From positions 1 to 64,000 of the forward strand of contig NZ_JACJQJ010000004.1 of assembly GCF_014696615.1 (NCBI RefSeq): a stretch of DNA of 64,000 nt, written 5' to 3'. This DNA is from Nostoc linckia FACHB-104. GTDB taxonomy: Bacteria > Cyanobacteriota > Cyanobacteriia > Cyanobacteriales > Nostocaceae. The notes under the pieces are model-generated. The model ran no database searches. It saw only the letters and a program-made list of their open reading frames with translations, and was not told the DNA's origin. Positions 36,499-45,250 of the stretch are shown here, in pieces. Each line of letters begins with the position of its first letter. Positions within the stretch are counted from its first letter, which is position 1. A program made the position numbers and the translations under genes.

Positions 36499-38199
36499 TT
36501 GCCTCCAATAGATATTCCTAGCCAATTTGATGTTTTAGTAGTTGGTGCGGGTGCCGCAGGGCTGTATACGGCACTTTGTCTCCCACAATCCTTACGAGTT
36601 GGATTAATTACTAAAGAAACAGTTTCTCTATCAGCCAGTGATTGGGCCCAAGGTGGCATTGCAGCGGCGATCGCCTCGGAAGATTCTCCTACTTTACATA
36701 TTGAAGATACAATCCGGGCTGGGGCTGGCTTATGTGATAAAGCTGCCGTAGAATTTCTAGCCGAACACGCCCCTAGCTGTATTCAATCTCTCGTCGATTT
36801 GGGCGTAGCTTTTGACCGTCATGGTAATGCTTTAGCTTTAACTTTAGAAGCTGCCCATTCTCGTAACCGTGTACTTCACGCTGCTGATACTACAGGTAGA
36901 GAAGTTACTACTACACTCACAGCCCAAGTACTGCGACGGCCCAATATTTTAGTCATCCAGCAAGCTTTAGCTTTAAGTTTATGGATGACACCAGCAGGCG
37001 ATGTCTCCGACGGGCTACGCCAACGCACTCAAGGCATTAGCTTATTTTATCAAGGCGAAATTAGATGGATTCAGGCACGCGCAGTCGTACTGGCCACAGG
37101 TGGTGGGGGACAGGTATTTGCCCAAACCACCAACCCAGCTGTTAGTACAGGTGATGGAGTAGCGATCGCCTACCGTGCTGGGGCAATTCTTCGCGACTTG
37201 GAATTTATCCAATTTCACCCCACAGCCTTAACAAAACCAGGTGCTGATCGTTTTCTCATTAGCGAAGCTGTACGCGGTGAAGGGGCACACTTAGTCGATA
37301 ATGAAGGGCGACGTTTTGCCTTTGACTATCACCCCGCCGGTGAACTAGCACCGCGTGATGTTGTTAGCAGAGCAATTTTTAGCCATTTACAACGTACCGC
37401 GGCCGATCCCGCCACAGCCCATGTCTGGTTAGATATGCGCCCTATTCCCCCAGACAAAATTCGTCATCGCTTCCCTAACATCATCAAAGTCTGTCAACAT
37501 TGGGGCATAGATGTCTTTACAGAACCCATACCTGTTGCCCCTGCTGCCCATTATTGGATGGGTGGAATTGTCACCGATTTGATGAATCGCACCAATATTT
37601 CTGGTTTGTATGCTGTAGGCGAAACTGCTAGCACTGGAGTACATGGGGCAAACCGCTTGGCAAGTAACTCTTTGCTAGAATGCATAGTTTTTGGTGCACA
37701 GATGGCTAATCTTGATTTGGCAGATGTAGAGTTGCAATCAGAGATACCCATGCTGCCATTGCAAGAATTTCAGCCTGATGAAGGCGAATGGCACAGACAG
37801 CAAGCACATATAGCAGCACTGCGACAGAAGTTACCACGTCTAGTTTGGCAAAGCGCTGGTATTTGTCGTTCACAATCAGCATTAGAAGCGGCAATCACCA
37901 CAATTGAATCTTGGCAAAAAGATTTTGCTAGTTTGCCTTTAAGCCAATTTCTGCTATCTTTAAAAGCTACAGAACCAGCCCATTTACAATTAGCAGATGT
38001 AGAAAGACAACTACGGCTATGGGCAGAAACTCGTAATTTATTAGATGTAGCTGACTTGATTCTTAAAAGTGCAGTGTTTAGAACCGAAAGCCGGGGCGGG
38101 CACTACCGCTTAGATTATCCAGAACCAGACTTTGATTGGCAAGCTCACACACTTGTCCAAAAAAACCATTGGTGGAAATCTCCGGTTTTAAACTCGTAG
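36499..38199 (+). CDS. nadB: L-aspartate oxidase
   Basis: A FAD enzyme that oxidises L-aspartate to iminoaspartate in de novo NAD synthesis; 566 residues. Motifs are QFDVLVVGAGAAGLYTAL, LSASDWAQGGIAAAIA, HSRNRVLHAADTTGREV, VLATGGGGQVFAQTTNP, GAILRDLEFIQFHPTAL, HYWMGGIVTD and GVHGANRLASNSLLE. Two TTG starts are possible: 36475, inside a repeat, and 36499, preceded by AAGGGG at proper spacing. I choose the latter. Around residues 167-176 an extra DVSDGLRQR segment is encoded by a common 25-bp palindromic repeat (36997-37021), inserted in frame between two conserved parts. Confidence 0.93.
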   Translation: MPPIDIPSQFDVLVVGAGAAGLYTALCLPQSLRVGLITKETVSLSASDWAQGGIAAAIASEDSPTLHIEDTIRAGAGLCDKAAVEFLAEHAPSCIQSLVDLGVAFDRHGNALALTLEAAHSRNRVLHAADTTGREVTTTLTAQVLRRPNILVIQQALALSLWMTPAGDVSDGLRQRTQGISLFYQGEIRWIQARAVVLATGGGGQVFAQTTNPAVSTGDGVAIAYRAGAILRDLEFIQFHPTALTKPGADRFLISEAVRGEGAHLVDNEGRRFAFDYHPAGELAPRDVVSRAIFSHLQRTAADPATAHVWLDMRPIPPDKIRHRFPNIIKVCQHWGIDVFTEPIPVAPAAHYWMGGIVTDLMNRTNISGLYAVGETASTGVHGANRLASNSLLECIVFGAQMANLDLADVELQSEIPMLPLQEFQPDEGEWHRQQAHIAALRQKLPRLVWQSAGICRSQSALEAAITTIESWQKDFASLPLSQFLLSLKATEPAHLQLADVERQLRLWAETRNLLDVADLILKSAVFRTESRGGHYRLDYPEPDFDWQAHTLVQKNHWWKSPVLNS

Positions 38200-38216
38200 C
38201 ATTACTTTTGAGTTTC

Positions 38217-38486
38217 TTAGCGAGTACCACTACCATGCTCACTGTCAGGCCCACCATAGTTAGGAGGAATATAAGTTTCTTTAACTCCCTGGGAATGAGT
38301 CTTAGTGCTAGTTAACCCTTCACCACCATTAGTATGGAAGTGATTGGCATTTAAACTATTCAAGGCTGTAGTAGTATCAATATTCTTAAAAATTACCAAG
38401 TAACCACTGAGCAACAAAATGGCAATGCTTGTAATTCTTATATGAAGGCTAATCAGTCTCGGTAAACTTTCGGTGTAGGATTTCAT
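38217..38486 (-). CDS. Small membrane or secreted conserved protein
   Basis: 89 residues with one N-terminal hydrophobic helix (ITSIAILLLSGYLVIF) that could be a signal anchor. A polar Ser/Thr/Asn-rich region follows. The C terminus, PPNYGGPDSEHGSGTR, recurs in small cyanobacterial exported proteins that have no assigned role. It converges on nadB with 17 bp between stop codons. Confidence 0.7.
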   Translation of the reverse strand: MKSYTESLPRLISLHIRITSIAILLLSGYLVIFKNIDTTTALNSLNANHFHTNGGEGLTSTKTHSQGVKETYIPPNYGGPDSEHGSGTR

Positions 38487-39205
38487 AGATTTTCTTAATC
38501 TTATTTTCAGTAGATATACGCATTAGGGTAAGTAATATTAAATTTTGATTAATTTTTTTTTAAAGCTAATAACTTGCTGTTAAGCAGTAAATTCTAGTAC
38601 AAAGACACAGTGGTTATCAGGAAGTAAAAACAAGGGCATAAAGCTTGTAAGTTCAAAATTTTAGACTTTTTCAAATGGATCTTGATTTTGGATTTGCTGT
38701 ACTACTAGGTAGTAAGCTGCTCTAGGGATTTGCTATATGAATAACCTTGACATTCAATAAATACTAATTAGTTGTGTTTATAACATCGGTCTAAAGTAAG
38801 AGATTGCCAGGGGCAACTTAAGCACGTACTTTTACTAAATCTCAAATACTTAATACAATCTTAATATTGAAGTATGTAATTACTATGTTAACTGGAACAC
38901 AAATCAGAAAAATAATTTGAATAATCTCGAAGCTCTGTAATGTTAAGAAATGTATATGTAAGTGCTAATCACGAAGCTCAAAGTAGAAAATAATTATTTT
39001 CTATTTTCAGCTTCAATTGGCAGCCATAATTATAGTCAAAATACTGATTGTTATAAATACTTATCTAAGTATAAATACTGATAAGTTTGGGAAGATGAAG
39101 ATGATAAGGGAGATAAATAGCTGAGAAGACACTATTTATCAAGTAAATATTAAGTAGGGGAGCCACTGCGTTGCGCGGGTTAAGAGCGTTGTAGCAAGTG
39201 GCGTT

Positions 39206-39264
39206 GTGTTACGGCTATGAAATGATTTGGGATATAGAGACAATGAAATTTAGCTGTAACGCAC
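39206..39264. mobile_element. Short MITE-like element, copy 1
   Basis: Ends are GTGTTACGGC and AGCTGTAACGCAC, near-inverted. The inside resembles, in inverse orientation, the element at 41477-41537. Confidence 0.55.
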
Positions 39265-39393
39265 AATCCATGCTTTGATAAAGAACCTGGAAGTACTATC
39301 CCCTATGCCTGATTTTCCAGCTAAACCCTGAAAGGGGACAAGCAACAGAGAAATCCCCATAATTAAAATCAGGAGATTTTTTACCTTGGACAT
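39250..39393 (-). CDS. Doubtful 47-codon secreted-peptide ORF
   Basis: The minus strand reads MSKVKNLLILIMGISLLLVP FQGLAGKSGIG, a credible signal peptide, but the last third (AWIVRYS) is coded by the end of the MITE. It may be the 5' stub of a gene cut by the repeat. There is no ribosome-binding site of note. Confidence 0.25.
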   Translation of the reverse strand: MSKVKNLLILIMGISLLLVPFQGLAGKSGIGDSTSRFFIKAWIVRYS

Positions 39394-39809
39394 ATTGAAA
39401 CTTGGTAGTAGCACAAGGGAAAGTTTCAAAATCTCTCTTGTTTAGCCTTTAGAACCGTTTACAGCCCCAAATTAGACTTAAATATGGTTGAGTTGATAAT
39501 CACGGGTAAACGCTTGTTGTAGAGTAATTTAATTCTCATATCACAGACCCTACGCGTAGCTTGCTTCCCCGCAGAGGTACAGCCTTTTTGTACTAGCCAC
39601 TAAACTCGACTTCTAAAGGCTTTAGACCACAAAAATGCTATGAAAATCCTGGTTACCTAATTTCCGTCCCCTAGTTCCCAATCCTTGTTTGTATTAAGTA
39701 TTTAGAATAACTGTAAAAAATTGCTGCAAATTCAGCTTGTTTTCTTGAATTTTGTGGGCAAATATTCAGATCATATTTCAATAATCAACAAGTTTCAGGA
39801 GCGAATCAG

Positions 39810-40076
39810 TTGCTTACTTCGACCTTACTTGCCGCTACCACTGTGCCCACCACTCTACAATGGAGTCCCACCATTGGGATTATCATGATTCTGGCGAATA
39901 TTTTTGCCATTGCCTTTGGTAAATCAAGCATCAAATATCAGAATGCAGGGCCGGCTCTACCTTCACCCAATTTATTTGGTGGCTTTGGTTTACCTGCACT
40001 ATTAGCAACTACTGCCTTTGGCCATATTTTAGGCACTGGTATTATTTTAGGCCTACATAATCTTGGAAGATTTTAG
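39810..40076 (+). CDS. psaK: Photosystem I subunit X (PsaK)
   Basis: A small PSI core subunit with two transmembrane helices that bind chlorophyll and link PSI to IsiA or other antenna. The protein is 88 residues: MLTSTLLAATTVPTTLQWSP, helix IGIIMILANIFAIAFG, loop GPALPSPNLFGGFGLP, helix ALLATTAFGHILGTGIILG and end LHNLGRF. Starts at TTG with GGAG upstream; this start fits the normal PsaK N terminus. A strong terminator follows 38 bp after the stop. Confidence 0.95.
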   Translation: MLTSTLLAATTVPTTLQWSPTIGIIMILANIFAIAFGKSSIKYQNAGPALPSPNLFGGFGLPALLATTAFGHILGTGIILGLHNLGRF

Positions 40077-40114
40077 GCTGGGATATATCTGATAACTCTT
40101 TTGTCTCCAATCAT

Positions 40115-40147
40115 GAGCCAGAGAAATTAATCTCTGGCTTTTCTTTG
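40115..40147 (+). terminator. Rho-independent terminator of psaK
   Basis: A nine-base-pair perfect stem, AGCCAGAGA with TCTCTGGCT, with a six-base loop, followed by TTTTCTTTG. Confidence 0.85.
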
Positions 40148-40245
40148 TTCATTACCAAGTTGCAAAAAATCGTCATAACTACTTTTTTTCAAGTAGTTTT
40201 TTAGTATTTATTAATACTAATTCTTTGATTCTAACTTACCAGATA

Positions 40246-40611
40246 CTAGACAGGCATTGGAGCCAAACCGTGCAATTGACGTACGGCGTTAATACAGATT
40301 GGACAATCACAGCCAAACAATTTTATAGCCTCATCACTCTCTGCTTCAGTGAATTCTAATTCCGCAGGCTGATTTGCCGAGTCTACTTGCGCGACAGTCA
40401 TCTGTGAGTTAGCAGAAGAATCAGGAGCATTACTCACCTTGATACATACCTGCTGAACCTTATCTGAGTGGGGCGAACGCACACAAGATAGATGAGTACC
40501 CACTGGAGTAACTGTTTGTCCGTGAGCTGGCTTAGTCATCATAACCATAGACAGCATAGACATAAACAGCGCTGGGGTGGAAAGTAAAGATAGGACAAAT
40601 TTTTTGTTCAT
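40246..40611 (-). CDS. Secreted protein with C-terminal CDCPIC motif
   Basis: 121 residues. A signal peptide with hydrophobic core (LSLLSTPALFMSMLSMVMM) ends near AHGQT. The mature part has two early cysteines (LSCVRSP, QQVCIKV) and a C-terminal motif FGCDCPICINAVRQLHG. Cys pairs and a CxCPxC cluster suggest a redox or metal role outside the cytoplasm. Similar short proteins occur in cyanobacteria without known function. It converges on psaK, across the psaK terminator. Confidence 0.75.
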   Translation of the reverse strand: MNKKFVLSLLSTPALFMSMLSMVMMTKPAHGQTVTPVGTHLSCVRSPHSDKVQQVCIKVSNAPDSSANSQMTVAQVDSANQPAELEFTEAESDEAIKLFGCDCPICINAVRQLHGLAPMPV

Positions 40612-40922
40612 TAGTTTTCCAACATTGGTAATGAAAGATGTGCTTTATCTTTTCACACAGGTGGTGAGAGATCAGTCTATCTTATACAGATTCTTGGGAA
40701 ATGGCTCGATAGTTATTGTAAAAATAGAGTAAGACGTAAATAGGTTTTCGTTAAGGATAATCTGATAGCTAGGGAGACATTTGCATAGATGATGTTCCAC
40801 CAGCCATCTTATTTTTTTATTCGAGTAAATTGATGCTTATCAAACTAACTTAAGCAGTTGCCAGTTTTTGCTTCTTGATGAAGGCTAATTGGCGCAATTA
40901 TTTATTTTCGCAAAACTAGAAA
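40612..40922. other. Intergenic region
   Basis: Between two minus-strand genes. It should hold the promoter of the secreted-protein gene. I see no gene or repeat of note. Confidence 0.5.
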
Positions 40923-41255
40923 TTATCTATTTCTATAAACTTCATTAATAACAATATATTTAATGCTGAAATAAACAACTAGCGAAGTTAATAGAAATTG
41001 GGCAAATTGTAAAATTGGATCTAATCGCCAGCCTTGAAACACAAAAATAAACCCACAAAGCAACATGATGCTAGGAATTAGCAATGCTTGCAGAAGATAA
41101 ATAACAAAAGCAATGCTTCCTAGTCTGCTAGCACGTTTAAATAACAAAAACACCATAAATGCCATATAAGATATACCAAAAATTATATAGATGTATCCTA
41201 GTAAGCTAGCTATATTTAAACCAAAAGAAATCTGCATAACAAATCCCCAATTCAT
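40923..41255 (-). CDS. Small multi-span membrane protein
   Basis: 110 residues with three or four hydrophobic helices: FGLNIASLLGYIYIIFGISY, IAFVIYLLQALLIPSIMLL and FAQFLLTSLVVYFSIKYIVI. No motif is recognised. Composition is AT-biased but the helix spacing supports a true membrane protein. It is followed upstream by a MITE-rich gap. Confidence 0.55.
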   Translation of the reverse strand: MNWGFVMQISFGLNIASLLGYIYIIFGISYMAFMVFLLFKRASRLGSIAFVIYLLQALLIPSIMLLCGFIFVFQGWRLDPILQFAQFLLTSLVVYFSIKYIVINEVYRNR

Positions 41256-41302
41256 TAGAGCTTTATTATCAGTATAAATCTACAGCTATCGCAATTATAG
41301 TC

Positions 41303-41446
41303 AGGACTTACGCAACTGGTACACCAATCTTTTGGTTTAAGAGTCAACAGTCAAGGGTCAAGGGTCAAAAATTCAGGTTTTTTGGACTTTTGACTCTTGA
41401 CTCTTGACAGCCTCAACGAAAAAAATGTGACACTTGCGTAAGTCCT
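41303..41446. mobile_element. MITE-like element, copy 2
   Basis: 144 bp with perfect 13-nt terminal inverted repeats, AGGACTTACGCAA and TTGCGTAAGTCCT. The centre carries GTCAAGGGTCAAGGGTC. It is inverted relative to copy 1 in its central part. Confidence 0.85.
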
Positions 41447-41476
41447 AATAGTGCCTAACGCACCATCTATGCGGCT

Positions 41477-41537
41477 GTGCGTTACGGCTCAATTGAATTG
41501 TCTCTGTGCCCCAAATTCTTTCATGGCCGTAACACAC
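41477..41537. mobile_element. Short MITE-like element, copy 2
   Basis: Ends GTGCGTTACGGC and GCCGTAACACAC. The reverse complement aligns along its length with 39206-39264, including GAGACAAT and ATTTGGG. Confidence 0.6.
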
Positions 41538-41968
41538 CCTAATTAATTAAAGATGCAATAGATAATCAGTAATATATGCAAAAATAAAGAGTATTCAGCA
41601 AAGCGTAGACAATCAAAATAGCTGTATTAATAAAGGAAAGGGGAAAAGAGAAACCTTTTATAATTTCTCCTTTCCCCTACAAGAATTCATATAGTTCAAT
41701 ATAATTAAGCCTGCTTAATTATATATTTGAATATATAATTCATTCTTTACCTATTCTGTTTCTATTTTTCTACTTAATCTTCAAATTATGCTCTCAATTT
41801 TTGCCTGAAATTGTCTATTTTTAAATCTTAGTAAATTGCAAATTGCTACTTAGTAGTAAAAAATCTACTGTGAATAGTGAGTTAATGTGGAATTTTGAAT
41901 TTTTGATTGCTAAGTAAATCTTCTGTATTTTCCTCATAATTTTATATAGTTAAATTACCTCAGCCAGC

Positions 41969-42637
41969 TTATCTCTTCTTAGATTGTGAAGAATTTCGGT
42001 GCGGAGGCATATCTGCTTGTAATTCTTGTCTACCATTGGTGACAATTCGCAACATATCTTTAAGATCCTGCTCAATGCCTTCTAAGACACTATCAGCATA
42101 TTGATCGGCCCCATTTTCAATTTCTTGAGCTTGGGCGATCGCAGTTTGTCGCATTTCCTCTAACTCTTGCATACAAGCACGCTGTTTTTGCTCAATTTCA
42201 GCCAATGTCTCTTGCATTAGAGCATCACATTCTTGTTGTACTTGCCTTCTTAGCTGTTCAGCTTCTCGCTCTGCCTGTCTGATAATATCGCTTTCAGCTA
42301 AAATTTGTGCCCGTTTAGCTTGGGCGGCTTCAACAACTTGCTGTCCGTACTCTTCTGCTTCTAGAAGAATTTCCTCTTTTTGGTCGAGGAGCATTGCTGC
42401 TTCTTGAAAGACAGCTGGTAAAGAAACCCTGATGAAATCTAGCTGTTCTAGCAGCTTTTCCTCATCTACTAGGGTGCGTCCAGTTAGGGGAATTCGCAAG
42501 CTAGAAAGAATAATTTCCTCGAGTCGATTGAGTTCCTGCAGAATATCTACATTTCCCGCTCCTTCGGTATATTCTTGAGGGGCATGATTGTTTCCGTTGT
42601 GATTGGGTTCAACATTTGAGAGTTGTGGTTGTAGCAT
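41969..42637 (-). CDS. Coiled-coil protein, DivIVA/ATP-synthase-b-like
   Basis: 222 residues. After a 30-residue polar N terminus, the region from 30 to 205 is almost all long helix rich in Glu, Gln, Ala and Leu ([54 protein letters not shown]), a coiled coil. It resembles DivIVA-like and ATPase b-like cyanobacterial proteins often next to coaD. A scaffold or cell-pole role is inference. Its ATG at 42637 lies 91 bp inside coaD, so the two are translationally linked if this start is right; no good later start is seen. Confidence 0.75.
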   Translation of the reverse strand: MLQPQLSNVEPNHNGNNHAPQEYTEGAGNVDILQELNRLEEIILSSLRIPLTGRTLVDEEKLLEQLDFIRVSLPAVFQEAAMLLDQKEEILLEAEEYGQQVVEAAQAKRAQILAESDIIRQAEREAEQLRRQVQQECDALMQETLAEIEQKQRACMQELEEMRQTAIAQAQEIENGADQYADSVLEGIEQDLKDMLRIVTNGRQELQADMPPHRNSSQSKKR

Positions 42638-43098
42638 TGGTATATTTCTAGGGCAATGTGTGGGGGAACGAGATGATCGACAGAGCCACCAAACCTTGCA
42701 ATCTCTTTTACCACACTACTACTTAAAAAACTATACTCATTTGAGGTTGCCAGAAAAACAGTCTCTATCTGAGTTGACAGTGTTTTATTAGTATGAGCCA
42801 TCTGAAGTTCAATTTCAAAGTCTGAAACAGCTCGCAAACCCCTTAATAACACTTGAGCTTGGCGCATTTGGACGTAATTGACCGTTAAACCATCAAAGCT
42901 GTCTACATCTACATTGGGTAAATGTTGTGTAGATAGCCGAATTTGTTCTAGCCGTTGCTGCACACTAAACAATGGTGTTTTATTGGGGTTACGCAGAACA
43001 GCCACAATTACTCGATCAAACAGCCTGCTACCACGCTGAATGATGTCCAGATGTCCCAATGTTATGGGGTCGAAGCTACCAGGGTAAATAGCAATCAC
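42547..43098 (-). CDS. coaD: Pantetheine-phosphate adenylyltransferase
   Basis: Joins 4'-phosphopantetheine and ATP to give dephospho-CoA, the fourth step of CoA synthesis. 183 residues. Motifs are [16 protein letters not shown] with the nucleotidyltransferase (T/H)x[23 protein letters not shown], and the [16 protein letters not shown] signature. The core ends near residue 160; the last 20 residues are extra and overlap the next gene. It runs in an operon with the coiled-coil gene. Confidence 0.95.
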   Translation of the reverse strand: MIAIYPGSFDPITLGHLDIIQRGSRLFDRVIVAVLRNPNKTPLFSVQQRLEQIRLSTQHLPNVDVDSFDGLTVNYVQMRQAQVLLRGLRAVSDFEIELQMAHTNKTLSTQIETVFLATSNEYSFLSSSVVKEIARFGGSVDHLVPPHIALEIYQCYNHNSQMLNPITTETIMPLKNIPKEREM

Positions 43099-43509
43099 AA
43101 TCTTAGATACATCAAAGTTATGTAGGTGATTATATCGGAACCTGCTTCCAAACTTTTGAGTATGATAAAACTACTAGTTTGTCAAAGAAATTATTGCTAC
43201 TCAGTATTTACTATAAACTGCGTATATCAGCATAGTGGATAAACTTTTGTTTTATTTATATAAATCCGCTGTGATTGTTAAAATTATTTGCATAGTGAGG
43301 GAAAAGGTAATAAGGAATAAAAATCTATTGAGTTTTTGCAAAAATCAAATATTAGCGATGTGTGCTTTAATATTTTGTCAAACTAGCCTGATCTAGCATT
43401 TTTTATGACAAAGTTAGAGGATATTTACTTTATAAATCATCTCTTATGGCAGTAAACAATTATTCAATTAATAAATCAATAGCTGCAAATTTAACGCATA
43501 ATATTTAAA
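43099..43509. other. AT-rich intergenic region
   Basis: Upstream of coaD and downstream of the PAS-Crp gene. I see no gene, repeat or clear terminator. Confidence 0.5.
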
Positions 43510-44679
43510 TTAATTAAAATTTTTGATGATGATGTGTTTTTTGGGATCAAAACAAATGATACCCTCTTTTCTTAATTTACTCATCAATCTTGTAATTGTG
43601 ACCCGGTTGGCACAGCAAGCACTAGCAATATCTTCATGAGTCAAACGAACTTTCAGACGAGTTCCTTCAAAAACAGGTTCGCCAATTTCTTGTTTAAGAA
43701 ATTGTAAAAGATAATGCAAGCGTTCTGGAACCTGCCGCCTTCCAGAAATAGCTAAAAAAGATTCTGTCTGCTGCAAGCGTTGATTTATTTTTGGTAAAAT
43801 TGTGGAAGTAAGAGTAGAAGAAGTTGGTATCTCAGTCATATATATTGACACCAACTCGACATTAGATAAGGCGATCGCTTGGTAAATATTTAAAGAGGTC
43901 ATACTAGAGCCAAAAACCATTCCTGGCCCTGCTAAACCTATGAGGACTTCTTCACCAGTGTCGCAGAAAGTACTAAGTTTAACCCAGCCCTGATTCACAT
44001 AAAAAATTTCTAGGGGGTTGAGCGTTATATTCTCTCCTTTTGAATATTTAGACAATTGCCGATTCTGAAGAATACTATTGATGCTATTGTCTTCTGATGA
44101 TTGCCATTGGGGGCGCTCAGTGATATTACGTATTAACCAGTGGAAAGATACGACTTTAGCATCTTGATTCCGGACAACTGCTACAGTTAAAGCCGCATTT
44201 AAAGTTTTACCATGACGTTGCTGCAAACGTACTAGTAACTCTTTAGTTCTATCTGATTGAACTAATCGGTTGAGTTCGGTACGAATCTGCTGACGTTCTT
44301 CGAGAGGAACGAAGTTCACCAGTGGCTTACCTACTAAAAAATTTTTGGAAACATTAAATAACTTAGCTGCCATTGAGTTGGCTTCGTAGATTCTGCCTTC
44401 TGTATTTGTAACTATATAGGCATCTGGTGCAAACTCAAATAAATATTGGTAGCGTTGACGTTCTGCTTCTAAAAAATTTTGTGTTTGTATGAGTTCCTCG
44501 TTTTGTTGATACAGTTCTTCTACTGCTAACTGTACCGTTCTGGAGTTGCTATATAGTTCCTCAAAGGCTTGGGGTAGCATATCTGATGGTACCCAAGGTA
44601 AGACAGTAGCCGTTTGATATAAATCTGCTAAACGCTTATGTAATATTTCTGTGCGTTGAAGAAATAATTCTATATTCAT
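43510..44679 (-). CDS. PAS-Crp family transcriptional regulator
   Basis: 389 residues with an unusual order. A helical N-terminal segment (1-80) with PQAFEELYSNSRTVQLAVEE resembles a dimerising coiled coil. A PAS domain follows (about 78-200; FEFAPDAYIVTNTEGRIYEA, FLVGKPLVNFVPLEER). Then comes a cNMP-type jelly roll (about 215-300; WVKLSTFCDTGEEVLIGLAG) and an HTH_Crp motif in LTHEDIASACCANRVTITRL. The cNMP pocket lacks the usual Arg-Ser phosphate-binding signature, so binding of cAMP is doubtful. Standard Crp proteins have no PAS. Targets are unknown. Confidence 0.85.
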   Translation of the reverse strand: MNIELFLQRTEILHKRLADLYQTATVLPWVPSDMLPQAFEELYSNSRTVQLAVEELYQQNEELIQTQNFLEAERQRYQYLFEFAPDAYIVTNTEGRIYEANSMAAKLFNVSKNFLVGKPLVNFVPLEERQQIRTELNRLVQSDRTKELLVRLQQRHGKTLNAALTVAVVRNQDAKVVSFHWLIRNITERPQWQSSEDNSINSILQNRQLSKYSKGENITLNPLEIFYVNQGWVKLSTFCDTGEEVLIGLAGPGMVFGSSMTSLNIYQAIALSNVELVSIYMTEIPTSSTLTSTILPKINQRLQQTESFLAISGRRQVPERLHYLLQFLKQEIGEPVFEGTRLKVRLTHEDIASACCANRVTITRLMSKLRKEGIICFDPKKHIIIKNFN

Positions 44680-45250
44680 GTGAAATGTTCCTGATCGGCT
44701 CGATCGCTCACCAAAAAATCCTATATGTCAAGATATGGGTCTGATGAAATTGCCAATGATAAAAACAGCTAATTTAAGGTTTTGTATGACTTTTTCAAGA
44801 ATGATTATGATTTCAAGAGGCGCTAATCTTGATATCTATCTTTTGAGGCAGATAATTTCCTTGAATCATTTCTTACAATGACTATCATAATGCTTACTCT
44901 TAGGTAATTAAGAATAAGTTAACTATTAAAATATCTAAAAAACTTCTATCCCAAGAATGGGATAGCGGCAATTGCTACAAAAATAAGAAATATAGTTAAT
45001 TTTTGTGAATAATAATTTTATGCTTCTTCAACTATGGTATGAAAATCGAGTTATTATCTATATATATTTGATATATTTTTCACTGAAAATGCTTCATTAA
45101 TTTTGCTGGTCACGGCTACAATACGTAATTTCTCACAGAAATCCTGGGATATATATTAAATAAAAATAATTTTTAATATTAAGAAATATGAGATTAGTAA
45201 TACCAATGATGATGCATTTCAATAGTGTGAAATACCATCTATGGCTATCA
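44680..45250. other. AT-rich intergenic region
   Basis: Between two minus-strand regulatory genes. No open frames or repeats of note. The 5' side should carry the PAS-Crp promoter. Confidence 0.5.

Larger units (their letters stand above)
38487..39809. other. Long intergenic region upstream of psaK
   Basis: 1.3 kb with no gene of good support. At about 39154-39203 and 39544-39580 are widespread Nostocales repeats (CCACTGCGTTGCGCGGG and CCTACGCGTAGCTTGC types). At 39206-39264 is a 59-bp MITE-like element with ends GTGTTACGGC and GTAACGCAC. A 47-codon minus frame with a hydrophobic N terminus (39250-39393) overlaps it. The psaK promoter should be in the last 200 bp. Confidence 0.5.
41256..41968. 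other. Intergenic region with two mobile elements
   Basis: It holds the second copy of the GACTTACGCAA MITE (41303-41446), a short MITE (41477-41537), and then AT-rich sequence without open frames. Confidence 0.6.
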
